64,000 nt of DNA, from contig NZ_BNBS01000022.1 in NCBI RefSeq assembly GCF_014656075.1, positions 1-64,000 on the forward strand. Reading direction: 5' to 3'. Below the pieces are notes generated by a model. The model did no database searches. It had not been told where the DNA came from and saw only the letters and a program-made list of their open reading frames with translations. Every line of letters begins with the position of its first letter. The first letter of the stretch is position 1. The translations under genes and the position numbers were made by a program. The stretch is from Streptomyces hydrogenans (GTDB lineage: Bacteria; Actinomycetota; Actinomycetes; Streptomycetales; Streptomycetaceae). Below are positions 1 to 8,247 of this stretch, in pieces.

Positions 1-79
1 GCCGCCCCGACGGGCACGGCCCGGCCACGCGGCCCGGCCCCGTCCCGCGCCCGCCGCCCGGTGCTCCGGCGCCGCGCGG

Positions 80-85
80 TAGCGT
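80..85 (+). promoter_or_regulatory. -10 hexamer of a probable leaderless promoter
   Basis: TAGCGT fits the TAnnnT -10 pattern and ends 7 nt before the ATG at 93. There is no purine-rich ribosome binding site in between, so transcription probably starts at or next to the start codon. The -35 region is not clear. Confidence 0.5.
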
Positions 86-92
86 CACCCGT

Positions 93-1268
93 ATGCGGAT
101 CATCCTCGTCACCGGAGCCGGCGGCGCCGGGCGCACCACGGTCGCCGTCGCGACCGCCCTCGCCGAGGCCCACGCGGGGCGGCGGGTGCTGCTCGTCCCC
201 GGCGACGCGGACCCCGCGCGGCCCGGACCGGTCGCCGACGTCGCCGACACCGCCGGTGCCGCGGGGCCCGGGACGCTCACCGTGCTGCGGCCCGACCCGG
301 CGGGGGACTTCCGGCGGGAGTTCCTCGCCCTCCAGGCCCGCTCCTCGACCGCGCTCGACCTCCTCGGGGCCTCGCCCTTCGAGGACGCGGAGCTCACCGA
401 ACTGCCCGGCAGCCGCCAGTTCGCCCTGCTCAGGGCGGTGCGCGAGGCCGCCGCCGGGGACCACGACGTCGCCGTCGTCGACCTGCCGCCGCTGCGCGAG
501 GCCCTGACCGTCCTCGCCCTCCCCGAACAGCTCCGCCGCTACCTGCGCCGGCTGCTGCCGCCCGAGCGGCAGGCCGCCCGCGCCCTGCGCCCGATGCTCG
601 CCCAGCTCGCCGGCGTCCCCATGCCCGCCCGGTGGCTGTACGAGACCACCGCCCGCTGGGAGCGGGAACTCGCCGCCGTCCAGGCCGTCGTCGAGGCCCC
701 CGGGACCACCGTCCGGCTCGTCCTCGAACCCGGCCCGGCCGCCGCCGCCACCCTCCGCGAAGCCCGCCTCGGCCTCGCCCTCCAGGGCCTCGCCCTCGAC
801 GCCGTGATCGCCAACCGGCTCCTGCCCGCCGCCTCCGAGGACCCCTGGCTCGCCGCCCTCACCGCCGAGCAGCACCGGCACCTGGCGGCCCTCCGCGCCG
901 ACGCCGGGGACGTCCTCCACGAGCTGCCGCACCTCGGCCGCGACCCGCGCGGTCCCGAGGACCTCGCCCTGCTCGCCGCCGTCCGGCCCGGCCTGCCGCC
1001 CGCCCCCGCGCCCGCACCGGCCGTCGAGGACCGGCGCGCCCAGGACGGCGTGCTCGTCTGGCACCTGCCGCTGCCCGGCGCCGTCAAGCAGGACCTCTCC
1101 CTCGTCCGCCGGGGCGACGAGCTCCTCCTCGGCGCCGGCCCCTTCCGCCGCACCCTTCCCCTCCCTCCCGCCCTGCGCCGCTGCACCGTCACCGGCGCCG
1201 GACTCGTCGACGGCGACCTCGCCATCCGCTTCGCCCCCGACCCCGGACTGTGGCCCGAGCCCTCCTGA
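93..1268 (+). CDS. ArsA/Get3-like ATPase family protein
   Basis: A 391-residue protein of the ArsA-like P-loop family. The N-terminus has a beta strand followed by TGAGGAGRTT at residues 8-17, the place of the deviant Walker A motif (GKGGVGKTT in active ArsA/Get3). Both lysines are replaced, the signature Lys by Ala and the P-loop Lys by Arg, so nucleotide handling may differ. DVAVVDLPPL near residue 130 resembles the Walker B/switch region. The last 80 residues look like the small HSP20-like beta domain found at the end of many actinobacterial ArsA homologs. There is no arsenite operon nearby, so a role in arsenic export is not supported. The start is the ATG following a leaderless-type -10. 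The next gene is 55 bp downstream on the same strand. Confidence 0.75.
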   Translation: MRIILVTGAGGAGRTTVAVATALAEAHAGRRVLLVPGDADPARPGPVADVADTAGAAGPGTLTVLRPDPAGDFRREFLALQARSSTALDLLGASPFEDAELTELPGSRQFALLRAVREAAAGDHDVAVVDLPPLREALTVLALPEQLRRYLRRLLPPERQAARALRPMLAQLAGVPMPARWLYETTARWERELAAVQAVVEAPGTTVRLVLEPGPAAAATLREARLGLALQGLALDAVIANRLLPAASEDPWLAALTAEQHRHLAALRADAGDVLHELPHLGRDPRGPEDLALLAAVRPGLPPAPAPAPAVEDRRAQDGVLVWHLPLPGAVKQDLSLVRRGDELLLGAGPFRRTLPLPPALRRCTVTGAGLVDGDLAIRFAPDPGLWPEPS

Positions 1269-1323
1269 CCCCCGCCCCCGGGCGTGTACCGTCGAAGGAA
1301 GGGAAGCGACGGAGGAGTACGCC

Positions 1324-1821
1324 ATGAGCAGCGATCCGGACGCCTGGGCCGACGCGTGTGCCGAGGACCTGGAGGCGGAGAAGGCCCGCCGCCGCGCGCG
1401 GCACGGGGAGGAACCCGGCTCGCCCGCCGAGGAGTTCCGCAGGCTCTTCGAGGCCGTCGCCGAGAAGCTCACCGGCGGACTCGGCGCCGCGGCCCCGCTG
1501 TTCGGCGGGCAGAACGCCGCCGGAGCCGCCGCCCAGGCCGCCGAGACCGTCAAGGGCCTCGTCAACCAGGCGAAGGCCGCCGTCGAGCCCGTCATCGAGC
1601 GCAACCCGCAGGTCTTCGACCACCTCGCCGCCGCCGGCAGCGAACTCCTCGCCGCCTACCGCTCGGCCGTCGAGGGCCACGAGACCCGCTGGACCCGGGG
1701 CCCCGACCTCTCCGAGGACGACCCCCGGCGCGCCGCCGACACCCCCCGCGAGCCCTCCCCGGAGGAGCGCCGCGACGGCGAGGACGGCCCCACCACCGGC
1801 CGTCCGATCGACCTGGACTGA
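1324..1821 (+). CDS. DUF5304-like conserved protein
   Basis: A 165-residue, strongly charged, soluble protein with no signal peptide or membrane segment. The N-terminus is acidic (DAWADACAEDLEAEKARR), the middle is an Ala-rich predicted helical region (residues about 35-110), and the tail is rich in Glu/Arg/Pro. It matches my memory of the DUF5304 protein encoded just upstream of glkA in streptomycetes. GGAGGAG sits 7 nt before the ATG, and a -10-like TACCGT lies at 1288-1293. Its biochemical role is unknown. Position suggests partial co-transcription with the glucokinase gene 66 bp downstream. Confidence 0.7.
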   Translation: MSSDPDAWADACAEDLEAEKARRRARHGEEPGSPAEEFRRLFEAVAEKLTGGLGAAAPLFGGQNAAGAAAQAAETVKGLVNQAKAAVEPVIERNPQVFDHLAAAGSELLAAYRSAVEGHETRWTRGPDLSEDDPRRAADTPREPSPEERRDGEDGPTTGRPIDLD

Positions 1822-1887
1822 TCAGTACGGCGCCTCCCCTCGGGTACGGTGGGCCCTAGCGGGGCTCGACCGAAAACTGAGGGATTC

Positions 1888-2829
1888 ATGGGACTCACCA
1901 TCGGCGTCGACATCGGCGGCACGAAGATCGCGGCCGGCGTGGTCGACGAGGAGGGCAACATCCTCGACACGCACACGGTGCCCACCCCGCCGACCCCCGA
2001 AGGCATCGTCGACGCCATCTGCGCGGCCGTCTCCGAGGCTGGCAAGGGACACCGGATCGAGGCCGTCGGCATCGGCGCCGCCGGATACGTCGACGACAAG
2101 CGGGCCACGGTCCTCTTCGCGCCGAACATCGACTGGCGGCACGAGCCGCTGAAGGACAAGGTCGAGCAGCGCGTCGGCCTGCCCGTCGTCGTCGAGAACG
2201 ACGCCAACGCGGCCGCCTGGGGCGAGTACCGCTTCGGTGCCGGCCAGGGCCACGAGGACGTCATCTGCATCACCCTCGGCACCGGCCTCGGCGGCGGCAT
2301 CATCATCGGCAACAAGCTGCGCCGCGGACGCTTCGGCGTCGCCGCCGAGTTCGGCCACATCCGGGTCGTCCCCGACGGCCTGCTGTGCGGCTGCGGCAGC
2401 CAGGGCTGCTGGGAGCAGTACGCCTCCGGCCGCGCCCTCGTCCGGTACGCCCGGCAGCGCGCCAACGCCACCCCGGAGCGGGCCGAGATCCTGCTCGGCC
2501 TGGGCGACGGCTCCCCGGACGGCATCCAGGGCAAGCACGTCAGCGAGGCCGCCCGCGCGGGCGACCCGGTCGCCGTGGACTCCTTCCGCGAGCTGGCCCG
2601 CTGGGCCGGCGCGGGCCTCGCCGACCTGGCGTCGCTCTTCGACCCGTCGGCGTTCATCGTCGGCGGCGGCGTCTCGGACGAGGGCGACCTCGTCCTGGAC
2701 CCGATCCGGAAGTCCTTCCGGCGGTGGCTGATCGGCGGCCAGTGGCGACCGCACGCCCAGGTGCTCGCCGCCCAGCTCGGGAACAAGGCCGGTCTCGTCG
2801 GCGCCGCGGACCTGGCCCGCCAGGGCTGA
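1888..2829 (+). CDS. glkA: ROK-family glucokinase GlkA
   Basis: ATP-dependent glucokinase (glucose to glucose-6-phosphate), which in streptomycetes is also the main player in carbon catabolite repression. The N-terminal phosphate-binding motif GVDIGGTKIAAG lies at residues 5-16, and the NDANAAAWGE sugar-binding motif is near residue 105. LCGCGSQGCWEQYASG near residues 166-181 is the ROK cysteine/zinc signature, and the adenosine-site motif FIVGGGVSDEGD is near 255. At 313 residues it is the normal length for actinobacterial GlkA. The ATG at 1888 is chosen because MGLTIGVDIGGTK is the usual N-terminus; a more upstream GTG at 1849 would add residues with no family support. A strong hairpin follows at 2850-2885. 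Confidence 0.95.
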   Translation: MGLTIGVDIGGTKIAAGVVDEEGNILDTHTVPTPPTPEGIVDAICAAVSEAGKGHRIEAVGIGAAGYVDDKRATVLFAPNIDWRHEPLKDKVEQRVGLPVVVENDANAAAWGEYRFGAGQGHEDVICITLGTGLGGGIIIGNKLRRGRFGVAAEFGHIRVVPDGLLCGCGSQGCWEQYASGRALVRYARQRANATPERAEILLGLGDGSPDGIQGKHVSEAARAGDPVAVDSFRELARWAGAGLADLASLFDPSAFIVGGGVSDEGDLVLDPIRKSFRRWLIGGQWRPHAQVLAAQLGNKAGLVGAADLARQG

Positions 2830-2849
2830 TCCCCGCGTCCCGTCCGGCC

Positions 2850-2885
2850 GATGCCCGCCGCGCCCCCTGGGGCGGGGCGGGCATC
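2850..2885 (+). terminator. Hairpin after glkA
   Basis: GATGCCCGCC at 2850-2859 pairs perfectly with GGCGGGCATC at 2876-2885, and the loop can pair further (GCCCC/GGGGC). There is no long T-run, as is usual in Streptomyces. It ends 5 bp before the -10 of the next gene. Confidence 0.55.
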
Positions 2886-2890
2886 CGCCT

Positions 2891-2896
2891 TATCGT
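2891..2896 (+). promoter_or_regulatory. -10 hexamer, leaderless-type promoter
   Basis: TATCGT lies 6 nt before the ATG at 2903 with no ribosome binding site between, indicating a leaderless transcript for the EEP-family gene. Confidence 0.5.
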
Positions 2897-2902
2897 GGGC
2901 CC

Positions 2903-3658
2903 ATGGCCCTCGACGCGACGGGCGCGCTGCCCGCCTCCCGTACCGAGCCGGACGGCTCCGCCGTGGTCCGGATCCTCAGCTACAACATCCGCTCGATGCG
3001 CGACGACGAGGACGCCCTCGCCCGGGTGATCCGGGCCTGCGCCCCCGACGTCGTCCTCGTCCAGGAGGCCCCGCGCTTCTTCCGCTGGCGCAAGCACGCC
3101 GCCCGGCTGGCCGCCAAGAGCGAACTGGTCATGCTCTCCGGCGGGGCGACCGCCGCGGGCCCGATGCTGCTCTGCTCGCTGCGCGCCACCGTCGAGCGGA
3201 CCGAGGACGTGCTCCTGCCGCTCACCCCCGGACTGCACCGGCGCGGCCTCGCCACCGCCGTCGTCCGCTTCGGAGCCGTACGGCTGGGTCTCGTCAGCTG
3301 CCACCTGGGCCTGCGCGAGGACGAGCGGTACGCCCAGGCCGGGCTGGTCCTCGACCGGGTCGCCGCGCTGGGCACCCCGTACACGATCGTCGCCGGCGAC
3401 CTCAACGAGCGCCCCGGCGGCCCCGCCTTCACCCGGCTCACGGCGACCCTCCGCGACGGCTGGGACGCGGCCCCCCGCGGGACCGCGCACACCCACCCCG
3501 CGGACCGTCCGCACCAGCGCATCGACGCGATCCTGGCCACGGACGGCGTCGACTTCCTCGGCTGCGGCGTCCCGCCCCACCTCGACCCGACCGACCTGAC
3601 CGCCGCCACGGATCACCTGCCGGTGCTGGCGGCGGTCAGGCTGCGGGCGGCGGTCTGA
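2903..3658 (+). CDS. Endonuclease/exonuclease/phosphatase (EEP) family protein
   Basis: A 251-residue metal-dependent phosphohydrolase of the EEP (DNase I-like) fold. Visible family motifs in order: LSYNIRSMRDDED with the metal-binding Asn near residue 27, VVLVQEAPR with the metal-binding Glu near 54, GLVSCHLGLREDERYAQ near 132, IVAGDLNERPGG (catalytic Asp/Asn) near 160, and a C-terminal TDHLPVLAAV with the catalytic His near 240. No signal peptide is seen, so it is probably cytoplasmic. The substrate (DNA, RNA, phospholipid or inositol phosphate) cannot be told from the sequence. The start ATG follows a leaderless-type -10. The 3' end of this gene is partly duplicated downstream at 3769-3820. 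Confidence 0.85.
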   Translation: MALDATGALPASRTEPDGSAVVRILSYNIRSMRDDEDALARVIRACAPDVVLVQEAPRFFRWRKHAARLAAKSELVMLSGGATAAGPMLLCSLRATVERTEDVLLPLTPGLHRRGLATAVVRFGAVRLGLVSCHLGLREDERYAQAGLVLDRVAALGTPYTIVAGDLNERPGGPAFTRLTATLRDGWDAAPRGTAHTHPADRPHQRIDAILATDGVDFLGCGVPPHLDPTDLTAATDHLPVLAAVRLRAAV

Positions 3659-3768
3659 CGATCCGCCCGGCCCTCGGCCGGCGGGCGGAGTCCGCCGCAG
3701 CCGGTCGAAGCCCGGGAGGCGCTCCCGGCGGCGAGTGGTGCGAGAGCGGCGTCGGGAGGTACTGCCCA

Positions 3769-3884
3769 CCTGCCGGTGCCGGTGCCGGTGCCGGCGGCGG
3801 TCAGGCCGCGGGCGGCGGTCCGATGCGGGTCACACCGTCGCGCCGCGGCCCGGGGCGGGTCACACCACCGCGCCGCGGCCCGGG
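3769..3884. repeat. Local duplications between two convergent genes
   Basis: Bases 3793-3820 copy, with one mismatch, the last 28 bases before the EEP stop (3629-3656), and are preceded by four GCCGGT-like units. Next come two adjacent 30-bp copies at 3825-3854 and 3855-3884 (GCGGGTCACACC start, two mismatches). The second copy contains the stop codon of the minus-strand gene ending at 3860. Confidence 0.7.
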
Positions 3885-4513
3885 TCGTCGTAGCCGTCGC
3901 CGTCCTCGTCGTCGCCCTTCATGCGGGCCACCAGGGTGACGAAGCCGCCGAGGAAGCCGCCGATGCACAGGGTGGTGAGCCACCAGGTCATGTCCCACCG
4001 GAGCAGGACCGCGAGGAGCATCAGGACCGGGCCGCCGACCACCGCGAGCCAGGCGAACTTGGTGGTGGTGTCCGCCTCCGGGAGCGGCGGCGGCTCGGGC
4101 GGCACGAAGTGCCCCTCGTCCGCGCCGCCGGGGCCCTCCTCGGGCTCGGACAGGCTGTAGTCGCGCGGACCGCCGCTCGGCCGCACGCCGGGCGCGAAGG
4201 TGATCGAGCTGCCGAGGGCCGGCCGGGCGTCACCGGGGCCGTCGTCGTCACCCGCCTCGGGTTCCGGTTCGGCCGGGGCCGGCTCCCGCTTCGTCTTGTC
4301 CGGCTTCGGCACGTCGGCGCCCGAGGCGGCCCGGGCCTCGCGGGCCTCCAGCTCCTCCGGCTCGGGCAGCCGCAGGTTCTCGATCGGCCGGTACGGCCGT
4401 GCCCCCGGCGGGTCCACGGGCTCCTCGCCGTACCCCGCGACGATCGCGGCCCACGCCGCCTCCTCGTCGATGGGCTGCGGCTCCCGCTCGCCGCCGTCCT
4501 GCTGGTCAGCCAC
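3860..4513 (-). CDS. Small membrane protein of unknown function
   Basis: A 217-residue protein that I do not recognise by family. The first 145 residues are hydrophilic, rich in Pro, Glu and Arg, and probably disordered. Two adjacent hydrophobic segments near residues 150-195 (FAWLAVVGGPVLMLLAVLL, then TLCIGGFLGGFVTLVA) form a membrane hairpin, followed by an acidic tail (MKGDDEDGDGYDD). The GTG at 4513 is chosen because GGAG precedes it at good distance and VADQQDGG fits a normal N-terminus. It overlaps the stop of the upstream esterase gene by 8 bp, implying one transcript. The 3' end lies in a duplicated 30-bp repeat. Confidence 0.7.
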   Translation of the reverse strand: MADQQDGGEREPQPIDEEAAWAAIVAGYGEEPVDPPGARPYRPIENLRLPEPEELEAREARAASGADVPKPDKTKREPAPAEPEPEAGDDDGPGDARPALGSSITFAPGVRPSGGPRDYSLSEPEEGPGGADEGHFVPPEPPPLPEADTTTKFAWLAVVGGPVLMLLAVLLRWDMTWWLTTLCIGGFLGGFVTLVARMKGDDEDGDGYDDPGRGAVV

Positions 4514-5288
4514 CGCTCCTGCTCCCCTTCCCGCCCACGACTCCCGGGGCGAGGCGCTCGACGAACGCCAGACTCTCCTCGAAGATCCTCTCCGCGTCAT
4601 GGTCCAACGTCGCGACGTGGTAGCTCTGTTCCAGCAGGACCTCCCGGACGTCCGTGGAGGAGACCCGGCTGAGCACCCGGGCCGAGTCGGCCGGCGGCAC
4701 CACGTGGTCGTTCGGGCTGTGCAGCAGCAGGAGGGGCTGGGTGACCTGCGGCAGCTCGGCGTCCACCAGCCGGAAGAACCGCCGCAGCGAGTGCGCCGCG
4801 TGCAGCGGGACGCGGTCGTACCCGACCTCGGTGGCGCCCTCCTTCGCGATGTCGTTGGCGACGCCCTTCGTCGTGGGGACGAGGTGCCGCACGACGGGCA
4901 GGGCGTGCGCGGCCAGGCCGTGCACCTTGTTGCCCGGGTTGACCAGCACGATGCCGCGGACCGCGTCGCCGTGCTTCGCGGCCAGCCGGAGGGTCAGCGC
5001 CCCGCCCATGGAGAGGCCGAAGACGAAGACCGTGGAGCAGCGGGCGGTCAGCTCGCGCAGCGCCCGGTCCACCTCCGCGTACCAGTCGTGCCAGGTGGTG
5101 AGCTGCATGTCCTGCCAGCGCGTGCCGTGCCCGGGCAGCAGGGGCACCGACACGGTCAGGCCGCGGTCCGCGAGGTACTCGCCCCACGGGCGCATCGACT
5201 GCGGGGAACCGGTGAATCCGTGACAGAGAAGGACGCCGACCTCTCCGCCGTCATGGCGGTACGGCTCGGCTCCGGGAAGGACCGGCAC
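4506..5288 (-). CDS. Alpha/beta hydrolase, Est30-type carboxylesterase
   Basis: A 260-residue serine hydrolase. The oxyanion-hole HG lies in VLLCHGFTGSPQSM near residue 20, the nucleophile elbow is GLSMGG near residue 98, the acid residue is probably in SPNDHVVPPAD near 205, and the catalytic His in SYHVATLDHD near 235. Size and motifs match Est30/monoacylglycerol-lipase-like carboxylesterases; the substrate is unknown. I place the start at GTG 5288, preceded by AGGAG with 6-nt spacing. An in-frame ATG at 5414 would add 42 residues without motif support. The downstream membrane protein gene overlaps by 8 bp. Confidence 0.85.
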   Translation of the reverse strand: MPVLPGAEPYRHDGGEVGVLLCHGFTGSPQSMRPWGEYLADRGLTVSVPLLPGHGTRWQDMQLTTWHDWYAEVDRALRELTARCSTVFVFGLSMGGALTLRLAAKHGDAVRGIVLVNPGNKVHGLAAHALPVVRHLVPTTKGVANDIAKEGATEVGYDRVPLHAAHSLRRFFRLVDAELPQVTQPLLLLHSPNDHVVPPADSARVLSRVSSTDVREVLLEQSYHVATLDHDAERIFEESLAFVERLAPGVVGGKGSRSGG

Positions 5289-5463
5289 CGGGGTCTCCTG
5301 TTCGGTCTGCGGCTCCGGCGCGTCGGGGCGCAGGAACCGTGCGGCGACGGGGGGAAGGACCTTCACGGTACGCGACCGGACCGACACCGACCAGGGCCGC
5401 AGCGGGGGCGGCACGTCACCACGGGATAAAGTCGGGGCGACGGCACACGGAAGGCATGGCGAG

Positions 5464-6210
5464 TTGATCTACGGCGCAATGAAGTTCTCCATCGGCGGGT
5501 CCCTGAAGCTCGCCTTCCGGCCCTGGGTGGAGGGCCTGGAGAACGTGCCCGCCGAAGGGCCCGCGATCCTGGCCAGCAACCACCTGTCCTTCTCGGACTC
5601 CTTCTTCCTGCCCGCGGTCCTCGACCGCAAGGTCACCTTCATCGCCAAGGCGGAGTACTTCACCACGCCCGGTGTGAAGGGCCGTCTGACCGCCGCCTTC
5701 TTCAAGGGCGTCGGGCAGCTCCCGGTGGACCGCTCGGGCGCCCGCGGCGCCGGCGAGGCGGCGATCAAGGCCGGCATCGAGGTCATCGAGGGCGGCGGCC
5801 TCTTCGGCATCTACCCCGAGGGCACCCGCTCGCCCGACGGCCGGCTCTACCGCGGCAAGCCCGGCGGGCTCGCCCGGGTCGCGCTGGCCACCGGCGCCCC
5901 GGTGATCCCCGTCGCCATGATCGACACCGAGAAGATCCAGCCGCCCGGCAAGGTCCTCCCGAAGCTGATGCGCCCCGGGATCAAGATCGGCAAGCCGCTG
6001 GACTTCTCCCGCTACCAGGGCATGGACGGCGACCGCTTCATCCTCCGCTCGGTGACCGACGAGGTCATGTACGAGATCATGAAGCTGTCCGGCCAGGAGT
6101 ACGTGGACATCTACGCGACCGCCGCCAAGCGGCAGCTCGCGGAGGCCGAGAAGGCCGCCAAGGAGGCCGTGAAGGCGGAGATCGCCGCACGGGAAGAGTC
6201 CGGCGCCTGA
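5464..6210 (+). CDS. PlsC-family 1-acyl-glycerol-3-phosphate acyltransferase
   Basis: A 248-residue membrane-associated acyltransferase that would acylate lysophosphatidic acid or a related acceptor in phospholipid synthesis. The four family blocks are visible: NHLSFSDSFF (HX4D catalytic pair) near residue 39, GVGQLPVDRSG near 80, YPEGTRSPDG near 117 (acceptor phosphate binding) and VIPVAMI near 148. The tail is a Lys/Ala/Glu helix. The TTG at 5464 has GGAAGG 9 nt upstream; ATG 5479 (MKFSIGG) is the alternative. It is divergent from the esterase gene and followed closely by the macS-macR pair. Confidence 0.88.
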   Translation: MIYGAMKFSIGGSLKLAFRPWVEGLENVPAEGPAILASNHLSFSDSFFLPAVLDRKVTFIAKAEYFTTPGVKGRLTAAFFKGVGQLPVDRSGARGAGEAAIKAGIEVIEGGGLFGIYPEGTRSPDGRLYRGKPGGLARVALATGAPVIPVAMIDTEKIQPPGKVLPKLMRPGIKIGKPLDFSRYQGMDGDRFILRSVTDEVMYEIMKLSGQEYVDIYATAAKRQLAEAEKAAKEAVKAEIAAREESGA

Positions 6211-6232
6211 CGTTCCCGTCGAGGGGGCGCCG

Positions 6233-7477
6233 GTGGGGGTGGGGGAGATGGCCAAGCGCGAGCGTGTCGTGCGCATGTCGGTCGAGCAGCCGCTGTGGCG
6301 GGCGCTGACCGGGTACCGCGTCCTGACGATGGTCTACGCGGTGCTGATCTTCGCCACCGGCCGGGACCGTTACGAACGGCCCTGGATCGCCGTCGCCTAC
6401 CTGGCGGTGCTCTGCGTCTGGACCCTCGCCACCCTGCCCAAGGTGGCGAACGCGGCCAGCTGCACCAAGCGCTTCCTCGTCGCCGACCTGGCCCTCGCCC
6501 TCACCGGCATCCTCCTCACCCCGCTGGCCGACGCCCACGCCCAGTCCGTCGACGGCCCCACGCTGCCGACGATATGGACCGCCGGCTCGGTCCTCGCCTA
6601 CGCCATCAAGGGCGGCTGGCGGTGGGCCGGCTTCGCCTCCTCCCTCGTCGCCGTCGCCAACATCATCGAGCGGGGCCACCCCACCCGGGACACCGTCCAC
6701 AACGTGCTCCTCGTCTGGGTCGCCTCCATCGCCATCGGCTACGTCGTCGAGGTCGCCCGCGCCTCCGAGCGCACCCTCGCCCGCGCCCTGGAGATCGAGG
6801 CCGCCACCCGGGAGCGCGAGCGCCTCGCCCGCGACATCCACGACAGCGTCCTCCAGGTCCTCGCCATGGTGCAGCGGCGCGGCACCGCCCTCGGCGGCGA
6901 GGCCGCCGAGCTGGGCCGGATGGCCGGCGAGCAGGAGGTCGCCCTGCGGACCCTGGTGGCCGGCGGACTGACCCGTACCAGCCACGTCTCCGAGGACGAG
7001 TCCGAGGGCGCGGTCGTCCGGGTCGTCGAGGTCGACGACGAGCCCGCCGACGACACCCCCGTCGACCTGCGCACGCTGCTCGCCCCGCGGGCCGGCGCCC
7101 GCGTCACCCTCTCCGACCCCGGGGTGCCCGTGCCGCTGCCCTCCGTGGCCGCCCGCGAGCTGGCCGCCGCCGTCGGCGCCGCCCTGGACAACGTGCGGGT
7201 GCACGCGGGTTCGGACGCGCGCGCCTGGATCCTCGTCGAGGACTGGGACGACGAGGTCATCGTCACCGTCCGGGACGACGGGCCCGGCATCCCGGAGGGC
7301 CGGCTCGCCGAGGCGGAGGGCGAGGGGCGGATGGGCGTCGCGCTCTCCATCCGGGGGCGCCTGCGCGACCTGGGCGGCACGGCCGAGCTGATCTCGGTCC
7401 CCGGCCAGGGCACCGAAGTCGAACTGAAGGTCCCGCGACCCGCGCGGGGCGCACGGGGGAAGGCAGGAGAGAAGTGA
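6233..7477 (+). CDS. macS: Sensor histidine kinase MacS (HisKA_3 type)
   Basis: A 414-residue membrane sensor kinase. About five hydrophobic segments fill residues 20-165. The dimerisation/phosphoacceptor box RERLARDIHDSVLQVLAMV near residues 198-216 carries the His. The ATPase domain shows an N-box (AALDNVRVHAG near 320) and a G1 motif (VTVRDDGPGIPEG near 345). It ends GTGA, overlapping the response regulator start by 4 bp, so the two are translationally coupled. It agrees with my memory of the S. coelicolor MacRS system (SCO2120/2121), which controls membrane protein genes and development; that assignment is by family and position. The GTG at 6233 has GAGGGGG upstream; ATG 6248 is possible. 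Confidence 0.88.
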   Translation: MGVGEMAKRERVVRMSVEQPLWRALTGYRVLTMVYAVLIFATGRDRYERPWIAVAYLAVLCVWTLATLPKVANAASCTKRFLVADLALALTGILLTPLADAHAQSVDGPTLPTIWTAGSVLAYAIKGGWRWAGFASSLVAVANIIERGHPTRDTVHNVLLVWVASIAIGYVVEVARASERTLARALEIEAATRERERLARDIHDSVLQVLAMVQRRGTALGGEAAELGRMAGEQEVALRTLVAGGLTRTSHVSEDESEGAVVRVVEVDDEPADDTPVDLRTLLAPRAGARVTLSDPGVPVPLPSVAARELAAAVGAALDNVRVHAGSDARAWILVEDWDDEVIVTVRDDGPGIPEGRLAEAEGEGRMGVALSIRGRLRDLGGTAELISVPGQGTEVELKVPRPARGARGKAGEK

Positions 7478-8169
7478 ACGAGGCGCAGACCCAGACGGGT
7501 CCCGACCGGTCGATCAAGGTGATGGTCGTCGACGACCACCCCATGTGGCGGGACGCCGTCGCCCGCGACCTGGCCGAGGCGGGCTTCACCGTCGTCGCCA
7601 CCGCGGGCGACGGCGAGCAGGCCGTCCGCCGGGCCCCGGCCGCCGCCCCCGACGTCCTCGTCCTGGACCTGAACCTGCCGGCCAAGCCGGGCGTCCAGGT
7701 CTGCAAGGAGCTGGTCGGGACGCTGCCCGGGCTGCGGGTCCTGGTCCTCTCGGCGAGCGGCGAGCACGCCGACGTCCTGGAGGCCGTGAAGTCCGGCGCC
7801 ACCGGCTACCTGCTGAAGTCGGCCAGCACCGAGGAGCTGACCGACGCGGTCCGCCGCACCGCCGCCGGCGACCCCGTCTTCACCCCCGGCCTCGCCGGCC
7901 TGGTCCTCGGCGAGTACCGCCGCCTCGCCTCCGAACCCGCCCCGGCGGCCGGCGCGGGCGAGCCCGAGGCGCCGCGCCTCACCGACCGCGAGACCGAGGT
8001 GCTGCGGCTGGTCGCCAAGGGCCTCAGCTACAAGCAGATCGCCGAGCGGCTGGTCATCTCGCACCGCACCGTGCAGAACCACGTCCAGAACACCCTGGGC
8101 AAGCTCCAGCTGCACAACCGCGTCGAGCTGGTCCGGTACGCGATCGAACGCGGCCTCGACGAGGGCTGA
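7474..8169 (+). CDS. macR: LuxR/NarL-family response regulator MacR
   Basis: A 231-residue two-component regulator. The N-terminal receiver has the acidic pair in MVVDDHP (near residue 15), the phosphoacceptor Asp in VLVLDLNLP near 66, and the conserved Lys in YLLKSAS near 115. The C-terminal HTH (residues about 168-228) has LTDRETEVLRLVAKGLSYKQ and a recognition helix in SHRTVQNHVQN. The start GTG overlaps the macS stop (GTGA) and is preceded by GGCAGGAG. It is the cognate partner of the upstream kinase; its target sites cannot be read from this window. Confidence 0.9.
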   Translation: MNEAQTQTGPDRSIKVMVVDDHPMWRDAVARDLAEAGFTVVATAGDGEQAVRRAPAAAPDVLVLDLNLPAKPGVQVCKELVGTLPGLRVLVLSASGEHADVLEAVKSGATGYLLKSASTEELTDAVRRTAAGDPVFTPGLAGLVLGEYRRLASEPAPAAGAGEPEAPRLTDRETEVLRLVAKGLSYKQIAERLVISHRTVQNHVQNTLGKLQLHNRVELVRYAIERGLDEG

Positions 8170-8205
8170 CCGGCCGGGCGCCGGGCGGGACGGGGGACAG
8201 GGCCG

Positions 8206-8211
8206 TATATT
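8206..8211 (+). promoter_or_regulatory. -10 hexamer for the 2-hydroxyacid dehydrogenase gene
   Basis: TATATT, an AT-rich hexamer in a GC-rich gap, lies 36 nt before the chosen GTG start. That leaves about 30 nt of leader carrying the GAGAGGA ribosome binding site. Confidence 0.45.
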
Positions 8212-8247
8212 CGGGCGCGTATGCGGCTTTTCGGCGAGAGGACTGTC

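Noticed and set aside
3825..3884. Possible CRISPR-like repeat
   Set aside because: Two directly adjacent 30-bp copies without spacers, overlapping a stop codon; simple tandem duplication.
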